30,275 nucleotides of DNA, from positions 1 to 30,275 of the forward strand of contig SFKZ01000018.1 in the NCBI GenBank assembly GCA_004553595.1, in the 5' to 3' direction. Shown piece after piece: positions 7,977 to 16,227 of the stretch. The stretch's first letter is position 1; each line of letters begins with the position of its first letter. Source of the DNA: Methanobrevibacter ruminantium. GTDB lineage: Archaea; Methanobacteriota; Methanobacteria; Methanobacteriales; Methanobacteriaceae. The notes below the pieces were generated by a model that was not told the DNA's origin, made no database searches, and worked only from the letters and a program-made list of their open reading frames with translations. Both the position numbers and the translations under genes were made by a program.

Positions 7977-9005
7977 CTACTCTTCCAATAAAATAATGTT
8001 TTTAGGATTTATCTTAATGTAATCAGGAACAATGAATTCATGCTCATGAATCTGCTTGTCATATTTCCACCATAATCCATTTGCCAAGGTTATCTCCCAT
8101 TCAAAAGGCATTTCTATCTTTGTTGAACCTAATGTATCAAATGCATTCAAGTCATCCTCTTTAGCAGAAGAGAAATCGTGAGCCCTTATTCCAATATGTG
8201 TAATATTAGGTGAGAGCTTTTTAGAGACTTCAAGCTCAAGTCCCCAATCCAATGACTTTACATGATAATCATCAATGATTTCAATTCTAGAGATGTTCTT
8301 ACATCCTGTAAGCCTTGCAACCTGAACCTTTCCAGGATTTTCAAATATTTGATATGTTTCTCCTTTTGCAATGATCTTACCATTATCCAATACTATTAGC
8401 TCATCACAAAACTGGAATGCCTCGTCACGATTATGAGTGACCATAATGGAAAATCCATCGAAATCCTTTAATGAATTGACAAGCTCAAGACGCAATTGCT
8501 CCTTTAGAAAAGTGTCCATAGCGCTGAAAGGCTCATCCAACAATATGACATCTGGACCATAAGCCATTATACGAGCCAATGCAACCCTTTGCTGCTGACC
8601 CCCAGACAATTGGCGAGGATATCTCTTTTCAAGACCATTCAAATGAAAACGCTTAATGATCTCAGATAAATAATTCTTGTCATAATCCTTTCCTAATCCT
8701 ATTGCAATATTTTCCTCTACAGTCATGTTTGGAAATAGTGCATAATTCTGGAACAGGTAACCGACATTTCTTTTTTGAGGCTTTAAATTAGTCTTATTAC
8801 TTGAATCAAAATAAACAGTATCATTTAAGCTTATAACCCCTTCATCAGGATTTACAATACCTGCAATGGATTTCAAGGTCATGCTCTTTCCACAACCAGA
8901 AGGACCGAGAATACCTAAACGCTTGTTTTTCAATTCAAAATCAACATCCAAATCAAATTCCTTAAGTTCCTTTTGGATATTTACCTTTAACATTTTACCG
9001 CTCAT
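7977..9005 (-). CDS. modC: ModC, molybdate ABC transporter ATPase
   Basis: This 342-residue ABC ATPase has Walker A GPSGCGKS (34-41), a Q-loop (LFQNYALFPNMT), signature LSGGQQQRVALARI, Walker B VILLDEPFSAMD and the switch histidine in MVTHNRDEA. The C-terminal 110 residues form a small beta-rich domain, as in ModC/WtpC ATPases. It energises oxyanion import on the inner membrane face. It is the last gene of modA-modB-modC, 77 bp after modB. The ATG is preceded by GGAAGG. Molybdate or tungstate would supply the pterin cofactor of formylmethanofuran and formate dehydrogenases. Molybdate is preferred as the substrate because ModA is of the bacterial type, but tungstate cannot be excluded. Confidence 0.9.
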   Translation of the reverse strand: MSGKMLKVNIQKELKEFDLDVDFELKNKRLGILGPSGCGKSMTLKSIAGIVNPDEGVISLNDTVYFDSSNKTNLKPQKRNVGYLFQNYALFPNMTVEENIAIGLGKDYDKNYLSEIIKRFHLNGLEKRYPRQLSGGQQQRVALARIMAYGPDVILLDEPFSAMDTFLKEQLRLELVNSLKDFDGFSIMVTHNRDEAFQFCDELIVLDNGKIIAKGETYQIFENPGKVQVARLTGCKNISRIEIIDDYHVKSLDWGLELEVSKKLSPNITHIGIRAHDFSSAKEDDLNAFDTLGSTKIEMPFEWEITLANGLWWKYDKQIHEHEFIVPDYIKINPKNIILLEE

Positions 9006-9082
9006 AATCCTTCCTCATGAATATAAAAATAGAATTAGCAAATAATAATTTTAATTTAGATTTCTTTATTAAATAAATTACT

Positions 9083-9763
9083 TTAATCATATCTCCATTG
9101 CTTTTCCTTACGTAAAGTGACATAATCCATAATGAAAATAACAATGAATGCAATGAAAACAATGACTATAACATAACCAAATGCCTCTCCCATATTACCT
9201 GCAGCCACTTCTGAATAAACAGCCATAGGAAGTGTTCTTGTTTGTCCTGCAATGTTTCCTGCAAGCATAGCTGTTGCACCGAACTCCCCTAAACCACGTG
9301 CATAAGCAAGAATTCCACCACTGAGTATTCCCGGCAATGCATTTGCAAATGCAACTTTCCAGAATATATTCCATTCAGACATTCCCAATGTACGTCCTGC
9401 ATCCAATAGGTCTGAATCTATTTGCTCAAATGCACCTCGAGCAGAACGGTACATCAATGGAAAAGACATAACCACTGCTGCAATTACAGTTGCAGGCCAT
9501 GAGAAAGCTATTTTGTATGCAAAAAAGTCTATAAAAAAGCTTCCTATAGGTCCTCTTACACCAAAAATCCATAATAAAAAGAAACCCACTACAGTAGGAG
9601 GCAATACAAGAGGCAATGTGAATATGCCATCTAATATAATCTTTCCAGTGTCATTTTTCATCTTCACAAGCCCCCAAGCGACAATCAAACCTACAAAAAA
9701 GGTTATGAAAATTGAAACGCTTGCGGTTTTCATTGAAATGAAAATTGGGGACCAATCTGTCAT
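9083..9763 (-). CDS. modB: ModB, molybdate ABC transporter permease
   Basis: This 226-residue integral membrane protein has about five segments. It contains the ModB motifs LPLVLPPTVVGFFLLW and, in the cytoplasmic EAA loop, DAGRTLGMSEWNIFWKVAFA, which contacts the ATPase; GILAYARGLGEFGATAML follows. It forms the membrane channel for the oxyanion. AAGGAGAAT precedes the ATG at a good distance. It follows modA after an unusually long 221-bp gap that holds a large foldback structure (9912-9972), so its expression may be set separately from that of modA. Confidence 0.9.
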   Translation of the reverse strand: MTDWSPIFISMKTASVSIFITFFVGLIVAWGLVKMKNDTGKIILDGIFTLPLVLPPTVVGFFLLWIFGVRGPIGSFFIDFFAYKIAFSWPATVIAAVVMSFPLMYRSARGAFEQIDSDLLDAGRTLGMSEWNIFWKVAFANALPGILSGGILAYARGLGEFGATAMLAGNIAGQTRTLPMAVYSEVAAGNMGEAFGYVIVIVFIAFIVIFIMDYVTLRKEKQWRYD

Positions 9764-9911
9764 GTAATATTCTCCTTAATTAATATTAAATTATTCAATC
9801 GATATGATAGATAATATATTTCTTTTTAATTCTTATTAATATTTGCATAATAATTAGGTAAAATATTAGATAAATAATTTAATATTAACTAAAAATTTTA
9901 AAAAAAGTGGT

Positions 9912-9972
9912 TATTCACATGAATAATCCAATATTAAGTTTTTTTTAATATTTTTATTATTCACATGAATAA
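9912..9972 (-). promoter_or_regulatory. Nested palindrome between modA and modB
   Basis: The 16-mer TTATTCACATGAATAA occurs twice, at 9912-9927 and 9957-9972; each copy is itself an inverted repeat (TTATTCA/TGAATAA). Between them AATATTAA (9931-9938) pairs with TTAATATT (9945-9952). The whole block can fold into one long stem of about 27 bases per arm with a few mismatches. On the minus strand it is followed closely by seven T residues (9901-9907). It may be an attenuating terminator after modA, a pair of operators for modBC, or both. Confidence 0.6.
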
Positions 9973-9984
9973 GTGATACTGAAT

Positions 9985-10794
9985 CTACTCGTGAAGAGTG
10001 AATCCATATTCAACGAATTTATCTTTAGCTTCTTGGCTTTCCAAGAAGTCCATGAATTCAGCTGCTGCTTCTGAGTTTTTGGAATCTTTTAATTGAGCAA
10101 TAGGATAAATAACTGGAGTGTCTAAAGCATCTTCTGGTGCTTCACAGACGACTTTTACATCATCAGTGGATTTAGCATCAGTAGCGTATACAATACCACA
10201 TTCAGCAGACCCTTGAGCTACTTGGTTCAATACTGCAGTTACATCAGTACCTAAGGAAAATTTGGATTCAATTTGATCGTATATTCCGAGGTTGGTTAAG
10301 ATTTCTTCTGCGTATTGTCCTGCAGGTACGGATTCAGGGTCACCGATAGCAATGTTTCCTTCAACATTTGCTAAATCTTCAAATGAAGTGATGTTGGAGT
10401 CTGAATCAGCAGGTACGATCAATACAACTTTGTTTTCCAAGAATTGGAGGTTTGTATCATTGTCAACTAAACCTTCATCAGCTAAAGCATTCATTTGCTT
10501 GTTAGCAGCAGACATGAACACATCTGCCTCTAAACCGTTTTCAATTTGAGTTTGCAAGTCACCACTGGAAGCGTAAGTTGGAGTGACCTTTACGCCAGGG
10601 TATTTTTCTTCAAACATAGGAATTAATTCATCATCAAATACATTTTTTAAACTAGCTGCTGCAGCTAAATTGACTTCTTGTCCATTTAAGTCTGGTTCAC
10701 CAGTTATAAAGTCAAACCAGCCAGCAGAACATGAACCTACACTAATAACAGCTATTAATGCTAAAACAGCAATCATCAAAGCTTTTCTATTCAT
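9985..10794 (-). CDS. modA: ModA, molybdate-binding lipoprotein
   Basis: This 269-residue protein is of the bacterial ModA type: LAAAASLKNVFDDELIPMF, the downstream TYASSGDLQTQIENG with its oxyanion-binding serines, ADVFMSA, and GIVYATDA. The N-terminus is a signal peptide (MNRKALMIAVLALIAVIS) ending in VGSC, so Cys22 is a plausible lipid-anchored residue. The start is ATG at 10792-10794, with AAAGGAG nine bases upstream; an earlier in-frame start would put the ribosome site inside the gene. The protein captures molybdate outside the cell and delivers it to ModB/ModC. Its promoter region carries a perfect inverted repeat described separately. Confidence 0.92.
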   Translation of the reverse strand: MNRKALMIAVLALIAVISVGSCSAGWFDFITGEPDLNGQEVNLAAAASLKNVFDDELIPMFEEKYPGVKVTPTYASSGDLQTQIENGLEADVFMSAANKQMNALADEGLVDNDTNLQFLENKVVLIVPADSDSNITSFEDLANVEGNIAIGDPESVPAGQYAEEILTNLGIYDQIESKFSLGTDVTAVLNQVAQGSAECGIVYATDAKSTDDVKVVCEAPEDALDTPVIYPIAQLKDSKNSEAAAEFMDFLESQEAKDKFVEYGFTLHE

Positions 10795-10863
10795 ATATAT
10801 ATTCTCCTTTTTAATATTATAAAAGACAATCAAATATTAAATCAAAAATTTGAAGTGAAAGAA

Positions 10864-10923
10864 CTTTTAAATATCCTTTATGCAATAACTTTCACTATCG
10901 AATGATAATGACTTTCATCATTA
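10864..10923 (-). promoter_or_regulatory. modA promoter with candidate operator
   Basis: Reading the minus strand, a purine-rich AAAGGA followed by a TATA-like TATTTAAAAG lies at about 10864-10880, giving a start near 10840 and a 45-nt leader. Upstream, TAATGA (10906-10911) and TCATTA (10918-10923) form a perfect inverted repeat with a 6-bp centre. The heptamer ACTTTCA occurs at 10888-10894 and 10911-10917. The rest of the 353-bp gap (10795-11147) holds scattered ATCGA motifs and three ATTAAATGTA repeats (11103-11140), but no gene. Confidence 0.45.
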
Positions 10924-11147
10924 CTTAACCTTGTTATTTACTGATTTAATGTTATTTGATTACTAATAGTATTTTACTTTCTAATGACATATAAATGTTT
11001 TCATATCGATTTTGAGAACAATTTCACATCGAATATAAAAAGAATTGCTATTTTAAAAAAATAGGATAATTTGAAAAATAAAAAAAGAAGAAAAGAAAAA
11101 AAATTAAATGTATTAAATTAAATGTAAAAAATTAAATGTATGAAAAA

Positions 11148-12374
11148 TTAATAAGGGGATCCATTATCCTTAATGTTATTCCTTATTCTTTTGTGTTGGT
11201 CCTTTGAAAGCCCCTCTTTTTGAGTTGTATTTCTAAGACCCTCAATTATTTCATATGTTGGGGTGAGAACTGGACAATTCTCTGTGCACATGCCACATAA
11301 TGTACACATGTACAAGCCAGAATCAACACTTACTTGATTATCCTTTAGGTATTTACTCATTGCAACACCACGACCACCTAAATAGCTATGATAACCAAAT
11401 TCATTCCCTAAAATATTATAAACAGGACAGCTTACAATGCAATTTCCACAGCCAATGCACCAAAGGCATTCATCAATAGCTTCCTTTCTGCCGTTATCAA
11501 GCAGAACAACAGCTACCTTTTCTGCTCCATACATATTCTTTAGAAGCTTTTTTTCAATATCGGCAGTTTTAGAAGGGCCTGAAACTATATTCATATATGA
11601 AGTCAAAGGATTTCCAGTTGCATAAGCGGTTTCAAGTTTTGCAATTGAAACTGAATCCTCTACAAATGGAACCAACTTATCGATTCCTGCAAGAACAATG
11701 TGAAGTTTTTTGTTTTGAACAAGACTTATATTTCCTTCATTATGAACCATTAAGATGGAACCATCCTCGGCAGCTATTGAATTAGAACCGCTAATTCCAA
11801 TTGAGGACTTTTCAAGAAGTTTCAAAACATCTTCCCTAACTGCTTCCATAATTGGTCTTGGAACAGCAGGCAAATCCAAATCCATAGCTTCATTGACAAT
11901 GTCTGCAATATCCTTAACAGTCAAATGGGAAGCGGGACCAGTTGGATGAACAGGACTATTGTCATCCTTTTTCAATTGTAAAATCCTGTCACCTAAATCG
12001 GTTTCTATTATTTTCATGCCATGGGATTCTAAAAACTCACTTGCATTGATTTCACGCAAGGTATTTGATTTGGACTTTGCAATATAAACCTCATTTTTAT
12101 CTAAATTGCTTGATTCAATCTCTTTATTGATTAAATCCAACAATATTTTCCTTGCCTCTTCCTCATCATGTGCATAAAAGCAATCAATGTCATTTTCCTT
12201 AAAGCTTTCCTTTGCAATAGCTATAAGCTCTTCATTGTTTTCTATTGCATCCTTTCTGATGCCTATAACTCTTTTTTGAAGAGCCTGAATTTTAGGAGAC
12301 TCGGCGAGAGGTTCAATCTTTTTCTTTAGATTATTGAACACTTTTCTCATTGATTCAATTTCTTCCTCTTTCAT
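11148..12374 (-). CDS. LUD-domain iron-sulfur protein (LutB-like)
   Basis: This 408-residue protein has an N-terminal LUD domain (about 30-295; GISGSNSIAAEDGSI and VLAGIDKLV are typical). A ferredoxin-like part has two 4Fe-4S sites: C306/C309/C312/C316 and C357/C360/C363/C367. In bacteria LutB/LutC-type proteins work with a CCG-domain partner in L-lactate oxidation. Here the electron donor is unknown, and a role with another 2-hydroxy acid or heterodisulfide-like electron transfer is possible. Its ATG overlaps the stop of the CCG protein by four bases, so the two are translationally coupled. It is most likely cytoplasmic. Identity as a lactate enzyme is not shown by the sequence. Confidence 0.82.
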   Translation of the reverse strand: MKEEEIESMRKVFNNLKKKIEPLAESPKIQALQKRVIGIRKDAIENNEELIAIAKESFKENDIDCFYAHDEEEARKILLDLINKEIESSNLDKNEVYIAKSKSNTLREINASEFLESHGMKIIETDLGDRILQLKKDDNSPVHPTGPASHLTVKDIADIVNEAMDLDLPAVPRPIMEAVREDVLKLLEKSSIGISGSNSIAAEDGSILMVHNEGNISLVQNKKLHIVLAGIDKLVPFVEDSVSIAKLETAYATGNPLTSYMNIVSGPSKTADIEKKLLKNMYGAEKVAVVLLDNGRKEAIDECLWCIGCGNCIVSCPVYNILGNEFGYHSYLGGRGVAMSKYLKDNQVSVDSGLYMCTLCGMCTENCPVLTPTYEIIEGLRNTTQKEGLSKDQHKRIRNNIKDNGSPY

Positions 12375-13069
12375 TGAATCTCCTCCTCTTCCATATTTTT
12401 CAAAACGAATTCGGATAAATCCAAGACTTCCAAATCATCACTATTTTGACTTAAATTCAATTTGCAAAATGGACAAGCACTTACCAATAAGTCAGCATCA
12501 GTTTCCTTTGCTTCCTTGATTCTCAATCCAGCAATTGAATTGGACAATTCGCCATAAGCGGATTTCACTCCACCTCCAGAGCCACAGCATCTTGCCTTTT
12601 CCCTATTGTTTTCCATTTCAACCAAATTAGAAATGGAATTGATTACATTGCGGGGAGCTTCATATTCTCCAGCATGCCTTCCTAAATGACATGAATCATG
12701 ATATGTGACCTTTAAGTCCTTATTGCCTTTAAGATTGATTTTATTTTCCTTAATCAATTGCTCCAATAGCTGAGAAATGTGAATAACCTTTAAATCAACA
12801 CCAAGGTACTTCTTATAATCTTCCTTCAATGTCTTATAACAGCCTGCACATGAAGTTAGAATGGTCTTTCCTTCAAAATCCTCTAAATTCCCATTCATCT
12901 GTTCAATGGCATCATCTAAAAAACCAGTTCTTAAAAGTACGGATCCACAGCATTTTTCGTCTTCTAAAGTTTCATAATCTATTTTTGCTATCTTTAAAAT
13001 CCTTTCTGTAGCCTTGCTGATTGAAGTTAATTTCTCTTTAGCTGTACATCCTCTAAAATACAATAACAT
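12371..13069 (-). CDS. CCG-domain iron-sulfur protein (LutA/HdrB-like)
   Basis: This 232-residue protein has two complete cysteine-rich CCG domains: C8, C40-C41, C74, C77 and C127, C161-C162, C199, C202. Such domains bind 4Fe-4S clusters in HdrB, GlpC and LutA. It starts at an ATG preceded by AAGGTTAA and is the first gene of a two-gene unit with the LUD protein. Known relatives take part in electron transfer from hydroxy acids or reduction of disulfides. HdrB itself normally sits with HdrC or HdrA, which are absent here, so a LutA-like or novel two-subunit oxidoreductase fits better. Confidence 0.82.
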   Translation of the reverse strand: MLLYFRGCTAKEKLTSISKATERILKIAKIDYETLEDEKCCGSVLLRTGFLDDAIEQMNGNLEDFEGKTILTSCAGCYKTLKEDYKKYLGVDLKVIHISQLLEQLIKENKINLKGNKDLKVTYHDSCHLGRHAGEYEAPRNVINSISNLVEMENNREKARCCGSGGGVKSAYGELSNSIAGLRIKEAKETDADLLVSACPFCKLNLSQNSDDLEVLDLSEFVLKNMEEEEIQ

Positions 13070-13136
13070 ATTTTAACCTTAATAAATATAAAAAAATTAT
13101 TTAATCAAATCCATAAACTGAAAACTAATTTTAATT

Positions 13137-13165
13137 AAAAAAAATAATTGAGGAAATCATTCCTC
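13137..13165 (-). terminator. Terminator after the DUF2304-like gene
   Basis: On the minus strand GAGGAA, a short loop and TTCCTC (plus positions 13150-13155 and 13160-13165) overlap the stop codon and are followed by a T8 tract at 13137-13144. This marks the end of the ribC-glycosyltransferase-DUF2304 unit. Confidence 0.7.
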
Positions 13166-13528
13166 TTCATTATCAATATCTTCCAATTTGATTTCATCCT
13201 TTATTGCTAATGCCCTGACAAGTTCCGTTGTATTCCTATTCAACTCATCGATTTTCACATACAATCTAAAAATCGCATAAACTAGAATACCGTATCCAAG
13301 AACAAGAAGTAAATCCAATCCTCTGCCAAAACCGAAGAATCCTGCAAGAGGGTCACTGAATCTAGGGGCAAAAGCAAAGAAATTAACAATAATACATATA
13401 AGAATACATAATCCAAATGAAGCTGGAGTGATCTTCTTAACTCTTAATCTCCTATAGAAGAAAATAAGGAATAGTATGGTTGCAATAATTAATAAAATCT
13501 GATATGTGCGAAATGGACCTATAATAAT
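13157..13528 (-). CDS. DUF2304-like membrane protein with probable ATT start
   Basis: A 123-codon minus-strand frame follows the glycosyltransferase. It reads as a small membrane protein: GPFRTYQILLIIATILFLIF, then a basic turn (YRRLRVKK), a second and third hydrophobic segment, and a charged C-terminal helix (KIDELNRNTTELVRALAIKD). This is the pattern of DUF2304 proteins, which commonly sit next to GT2 glycosyltransferases. No ATG, GTG or TTG exists between the in-frame TAA at 13538-13540 and the conserved region. The best start is ATT at 13526-13528, just after AAGGAAGTG. The next ATA is a second choice. A one-base error or frameshift from the nearby GTG is the main alternative. Confidence 0.75.
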   Translation of the reverse strand: MIIGPFRTYQILLIIATILFLIFFYRRLRVKKITPASFGLCILICIIVNFFAFAPRFSDPLAGFFGFGRGLDLLLVLGYGILVYAIFRLYVKIDELNRNTTELVRALAIKDEIKLEDIDNEEE

Positions 13529-13552
13529 AACACTTCCTTAATTATATTCTAA

Positions 13553-14260
13553 TCATATTCTAAATAAGTCAATCACCATCTTAGTGAGAATTTTCAATCC
13601 AACTATTGCATCAGTTCCCTTATTTTGGGTTTCAGGAGTATAGATTGTAGTTATTGTTACTTCAACTAATCTAAGACCCTTATCACTTATCTCTTTAATG
13701 AATTCAGATGATACCCCATATCCTCTTGAAACGATGTTTATTGCATCAGCAGCATGGGCTGTAAATGCCCTGAGACCGGACTGTGAATCCTTAACCCTTC
13801 TGCCATAGAATATGAAAGTCAAGGCATTCATGATCAGGTTTGCAAAACTTTTGCTTATTGGCATGTCTTCAAATGGCCTTGCACCAATTACAACATCTGC
13901 CTCACAATCAACTAAAGGCTTGCATACCTTTGGAATATCCGCTATTTCATGCTGCCCATCAGCGTCAAAGGTTACAATGTATTTAGCGCCTTTATTATGT
14001 GCAAGAACCATTCCGGTTTTCAATGCAGCACCAAGTCCCCTATTGATTACATGGGAAATGACAAATATCTGATTGGGATACTTCCTTTTTGATTCAATAG
14101 CCAATTCAAGGGTCTTGTCTCGAGAACCGTCGTTGACAAGAATCACATTATATCCCCTTTCAGCTATTCCTTCAAGGATTTGGGACACTGTCTTCTCTTC
14201 ATTGAATGCTGGAACAACCAAATAAACATCTTTAGCGATTTCTGAATTTACATCTGACAT
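13553..14260 (-). CDS. GT2 family glycosyltransferase (dolichol-phosphate mannosyltransferase-like)
   Basis: This 235-residue GT-A fold enzyme has VVPAFNEEKTV (16-26), the nucleotide-binding VNDGSRDKT (42-50), GLGAALKTG, and the metal-binding DAD at 99-101 in TFDADGQHE. DSQSGLRAF follows, as in dolichol-phosphate sugar synthases. There is no C-terminal membrane segment; the neighbouring DUF2304-like protein, 24 bp downstream, may supply membrane attachment. It likely transfers a sugar from a nucleotide to a lipid carrier for glycoprotein or envelope glycan assembly. It lies 21 bp after ribC and is probably cotranscribed with it, although the functions are unrelated. The exact sugar is unknown. 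Confidence 0.88.
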   Translation of the reverse strand: MSDVNSEIAKDVYLVVPAFNEEKTVSQILEGIAERGYNVILVNDGSRDKTLELAIESKRKYPNQIFVISHVINRGLGAALKTGMVLAHNKGAKYIVTFDADGQHEIADIPKVCKPLVDCEADVVIGARPFEDMPISKSFANLIMNALTFIFYGRRVKDSQSGLRAFTAHAADAINIVSRGYGVSSEFIKEISDKGLRLVEVTITTIYTPETQNKGTDAIVGLKILTKMVIDLFRI

Positions 14261-14281
14261 ATTATCTTTGAAATTTTTTAA

Positions 14282-14740
14282 CTATAAAGGACCTGCGTCT
14301 TCTTTACCTTCTCTCATTCCTTTTCCTGCTTCTTTTCTCATTTGTTTAGGATGGAACATCATCTTGATAAGGTTTTGAGCATGTTCACGAGCCCTATTGT
14401 CTGCTAATTTCTTTAGTTCCTTAGGGTCTTCCTCTTCATCTTCATGAACAAACACTTCCAAAATATGGGTGTTGGTCATGAGTTGAGCACGAATTAAACC
14501 TGTAGACGCTTCATGAGCACACATCTTATCCTTTTCCATAGGTCCAGGCATTCCCAATGCCATGACAATCTCACAGTCTTCCTCTTCAATTAGCTTTTTG
14601 CTTGCTACGGGAAGATCCTTTACACCTGGAACAGTAACGCGGATAATCTTTAAGTCTGAAGCGTTTTTCTTTAATTCATCAATAGCTGCAGCACCCATAT
14701 CATAACGAGCGAATGTAGTATCTGCAATTCCTATTCTCAT
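14282..14740 (-). CDS. ribC: Archaeal riboflavin synthase
   Basis: This 152-residue protein is the archaeal-type riboflavin synthase, which is related to lumazine synthase and unlike the bacterial enzyme. Motifs: MRIGIADTTFARYDMGAAAI at the N-terminus, VPGVKDLPVASKKL, and the conserved ALGMPGPMEKDKMCAHEAS around residues 65-90. It converts two 6,7-dimethyl-8-ribityllumazine molecules into riboflavin. The start is the ATG at 14738-14740, because GGTGA lies five bases upstream; an in-frame TTG at 14750 would include that site. The length is normal. It heads a unit with the glycosyltransferase and the DUF2304-like gene. Confidence 0.92.
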   Translation of the reverse strand: MRIGIADTTFARYDMGAAAIDELKKNASDLKIIRVTVPGVKDLPVASKKLIEEEDCEIVMALGMPGPMEKDKMCAHEASTGLIRAQLMTNTHILEVFVHEDEEEDPKELKKLADNRAREHAQNLIKMMFHPKQMRKEAGKGMREGKEDAGPL

Positions 14741-14888
14741 TTTATTCACCAAATAAACATTATTTTAAAAATTATTTAATTATTCTAACAATAATTAATT
14801 TAATATTTTGATACAATATTATTGATTATGTTTTTAATTATATATAAAGTAAATCAAATATTTGAAAATATAAAAAATCATCTTATTA

Positions 14889-16082
14889 TTAAATCCTATT
14901 TTGAATTGAATTGATCTTCCCTAAAACAATATTGTCTTTAGTCAAGTCATATAGGATCCTATAGAAATACAATGCGCCACTATAATTCTTCCTGTATTCC
15001 AAATCAGCGCAAATGCCCTTTAATGTATCTAGGACAAATGGATTGGCTCCCACTTGAATACTCTTTGATTCAATGATTCTTTCTGCATCCTTTCGACTGA
15101 TTTCAGTGTTGAATCCTCTGGATTTAATATATTCAAGTTCCCTAAATGCCTGCTTGTTGAAATCAAAGTTCAAGCTGAAATCATAGAAGACAGCAGCAAT
15201 ATCCAATTGATTTTCCTCAACATAAAAGAAACCAAAATTCCTATAGGCTCTTGCTATATCCTCATTCTTATATGCAAACTTCAATGCATCTACATTGTAT
15301 AGGAAAAATCTGTTGTAGGTCCGTGTCTTAGATTTATAAATGTCTACTAGGGAAAGAATGGTTTTTGAGGATACTGGATTGATCCTTAAGGCCTTAAGAA
15401 GATATTTCTCTGCCTTTTCAAAGTTATCATTTTCCAAAAGCAAAGTTCCATAAATATAATATAAATCAAAAAGAGGCTCATTGAAAGGAATATACTCCAA
15501 TTCATTCCTTAAGCCAATGTATTGGTAAAACAAAATCTCTTCAAGAGGATTTAAGAAGCTATGATATTCCTTTAAAAGAGTATTATCCTCACTATCAACT
15601 TCACTAATTCTATTGATTTTTACATCTTTTTTCCAATTAACCCTGCTCTTTTTCTGATTGAGATTATAATTTCTTGGACTTCTGGACAACTTGTTTTCCT
15701 CATATCTCATATATTGGATTTCAGTGATTGGTCTATTTGATTTGAAATCGCTTCCCTTAGGAATGTTCCCCATTTCATACTTATCAACAAAATAACTCAT
15801 GAAATTGTCTAATTTTTCTAAAGCGGTTTTCTTGTCACGATTTGCAATAAGTGGAATAACCTCATCAAGAATCCTTGATACATTTGTCTTTTTGGATTCA
15901 TTATCATTGTAATCAAGATAAAAATCTAAGGACTGCCAAATTAATCTTGAAATCTCTTTAATGATCTCATAGGCAGATTCATGATTCTTATAATAATCCA
16001 ATTGAGATACCAGATAATCCCTATCCAAATCAGGATTTCCGCTTAAATTCCTCTTAATTTGCTTAATAATCTCATCAGTCAT
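14889..16082 (-). CDS. TPR-repeat protein of unknown function
   Basis: This protein of about 397 residues is rich in charged and aromatic residues and has no signal or membrane segment. The middle has tetratricopeptide-like helices: YYIYGTLLLENDNFEKAEKY with LLKALRINP is a clear TPR, and two or three degenerate copies follow to the C-terminus (AYRNFGFFYVEENQLDIAAV; SGALYFYRILYDL). The N-terminal 150 residues are helical with a basic stretch. It is probably a protein-binding scaffold. The ATG at 16080-16082 is chosen because GTGAT lies six bases upstream; ATG 16091 and GTG 16094 are alternatives. It stands between ribC and the CbiO-type ATPase with about 140-bp gaps on both sides, so it may be transcribed alone. 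Confidence 0.7.
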   Translation of the reverse strand: MTDEIIKQIKRNLSGNPDLDRDYLVSQLDYYKNHESAYEIIKEISRLIWQSLDFYLDYNDNESKKTNVSRILDEVIPLIANRDKKTALEKLDNFMSYFVDKYEMGNIPKGSDFKSNRPITEIQYMRYEENKLSRSPRNYNLNQKKSRVNWKKDVKINRISEVDSEDNTLLKEYHSFLNPLEEILFYQYIGLRNELEYIPFNEPLFDLYYIYGTLLLENDNFEKAEKYLLKALRINPVSSKTILSLVDIYKSKTRTYNRFFLYNVDALKFAYKNEDIARAYRNFGFFYVEENQLDIAAVFYDFSLNFDFNKQAFRELEYIKSRGFNTEISRKDAERIIESKSIQVGANPFVLDTLKGICADLEYRKNYSGALYFYRILYDLTKDNIVLGKINSIQNRI

Positions 16083-16227
16083 TTGAATCATCACAAAAAA
16101 TAGAAAAAATCAAATTTTTATTTTTAAAAGCTTTTTAAAATTAGTTTATTGAAACTAGTTTAAAATATTAACTATTAAATTAAAAAAAGTAAAAAAAGAA
16201 CTTAAATTAGAAAAGAATAAGCAATTC

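Noticed and set aside
7977..10794. The ABC transporter as a sulfate or tungstate (Wtp) system
   Set aside because: The binding protein has bacterial ModA motifs and the permease has the ModB pattern; tungstate as an additional substrate remains possible.
11103..11140. Three ATTAAATGTA repeats as regulator sites
   Set aside because: They are low-complexity repeats downstream of the LUD gene stop, with a 14-nt period, and look like slippage within a T-rich terminator.
12371..13069. CCG protein as heterodisulfide reductase subunit HdrB
   Set aside because: The partner carries a LUD domain and no HdrC or HdrA is adjacent, so a LutA-like assignment fits better.
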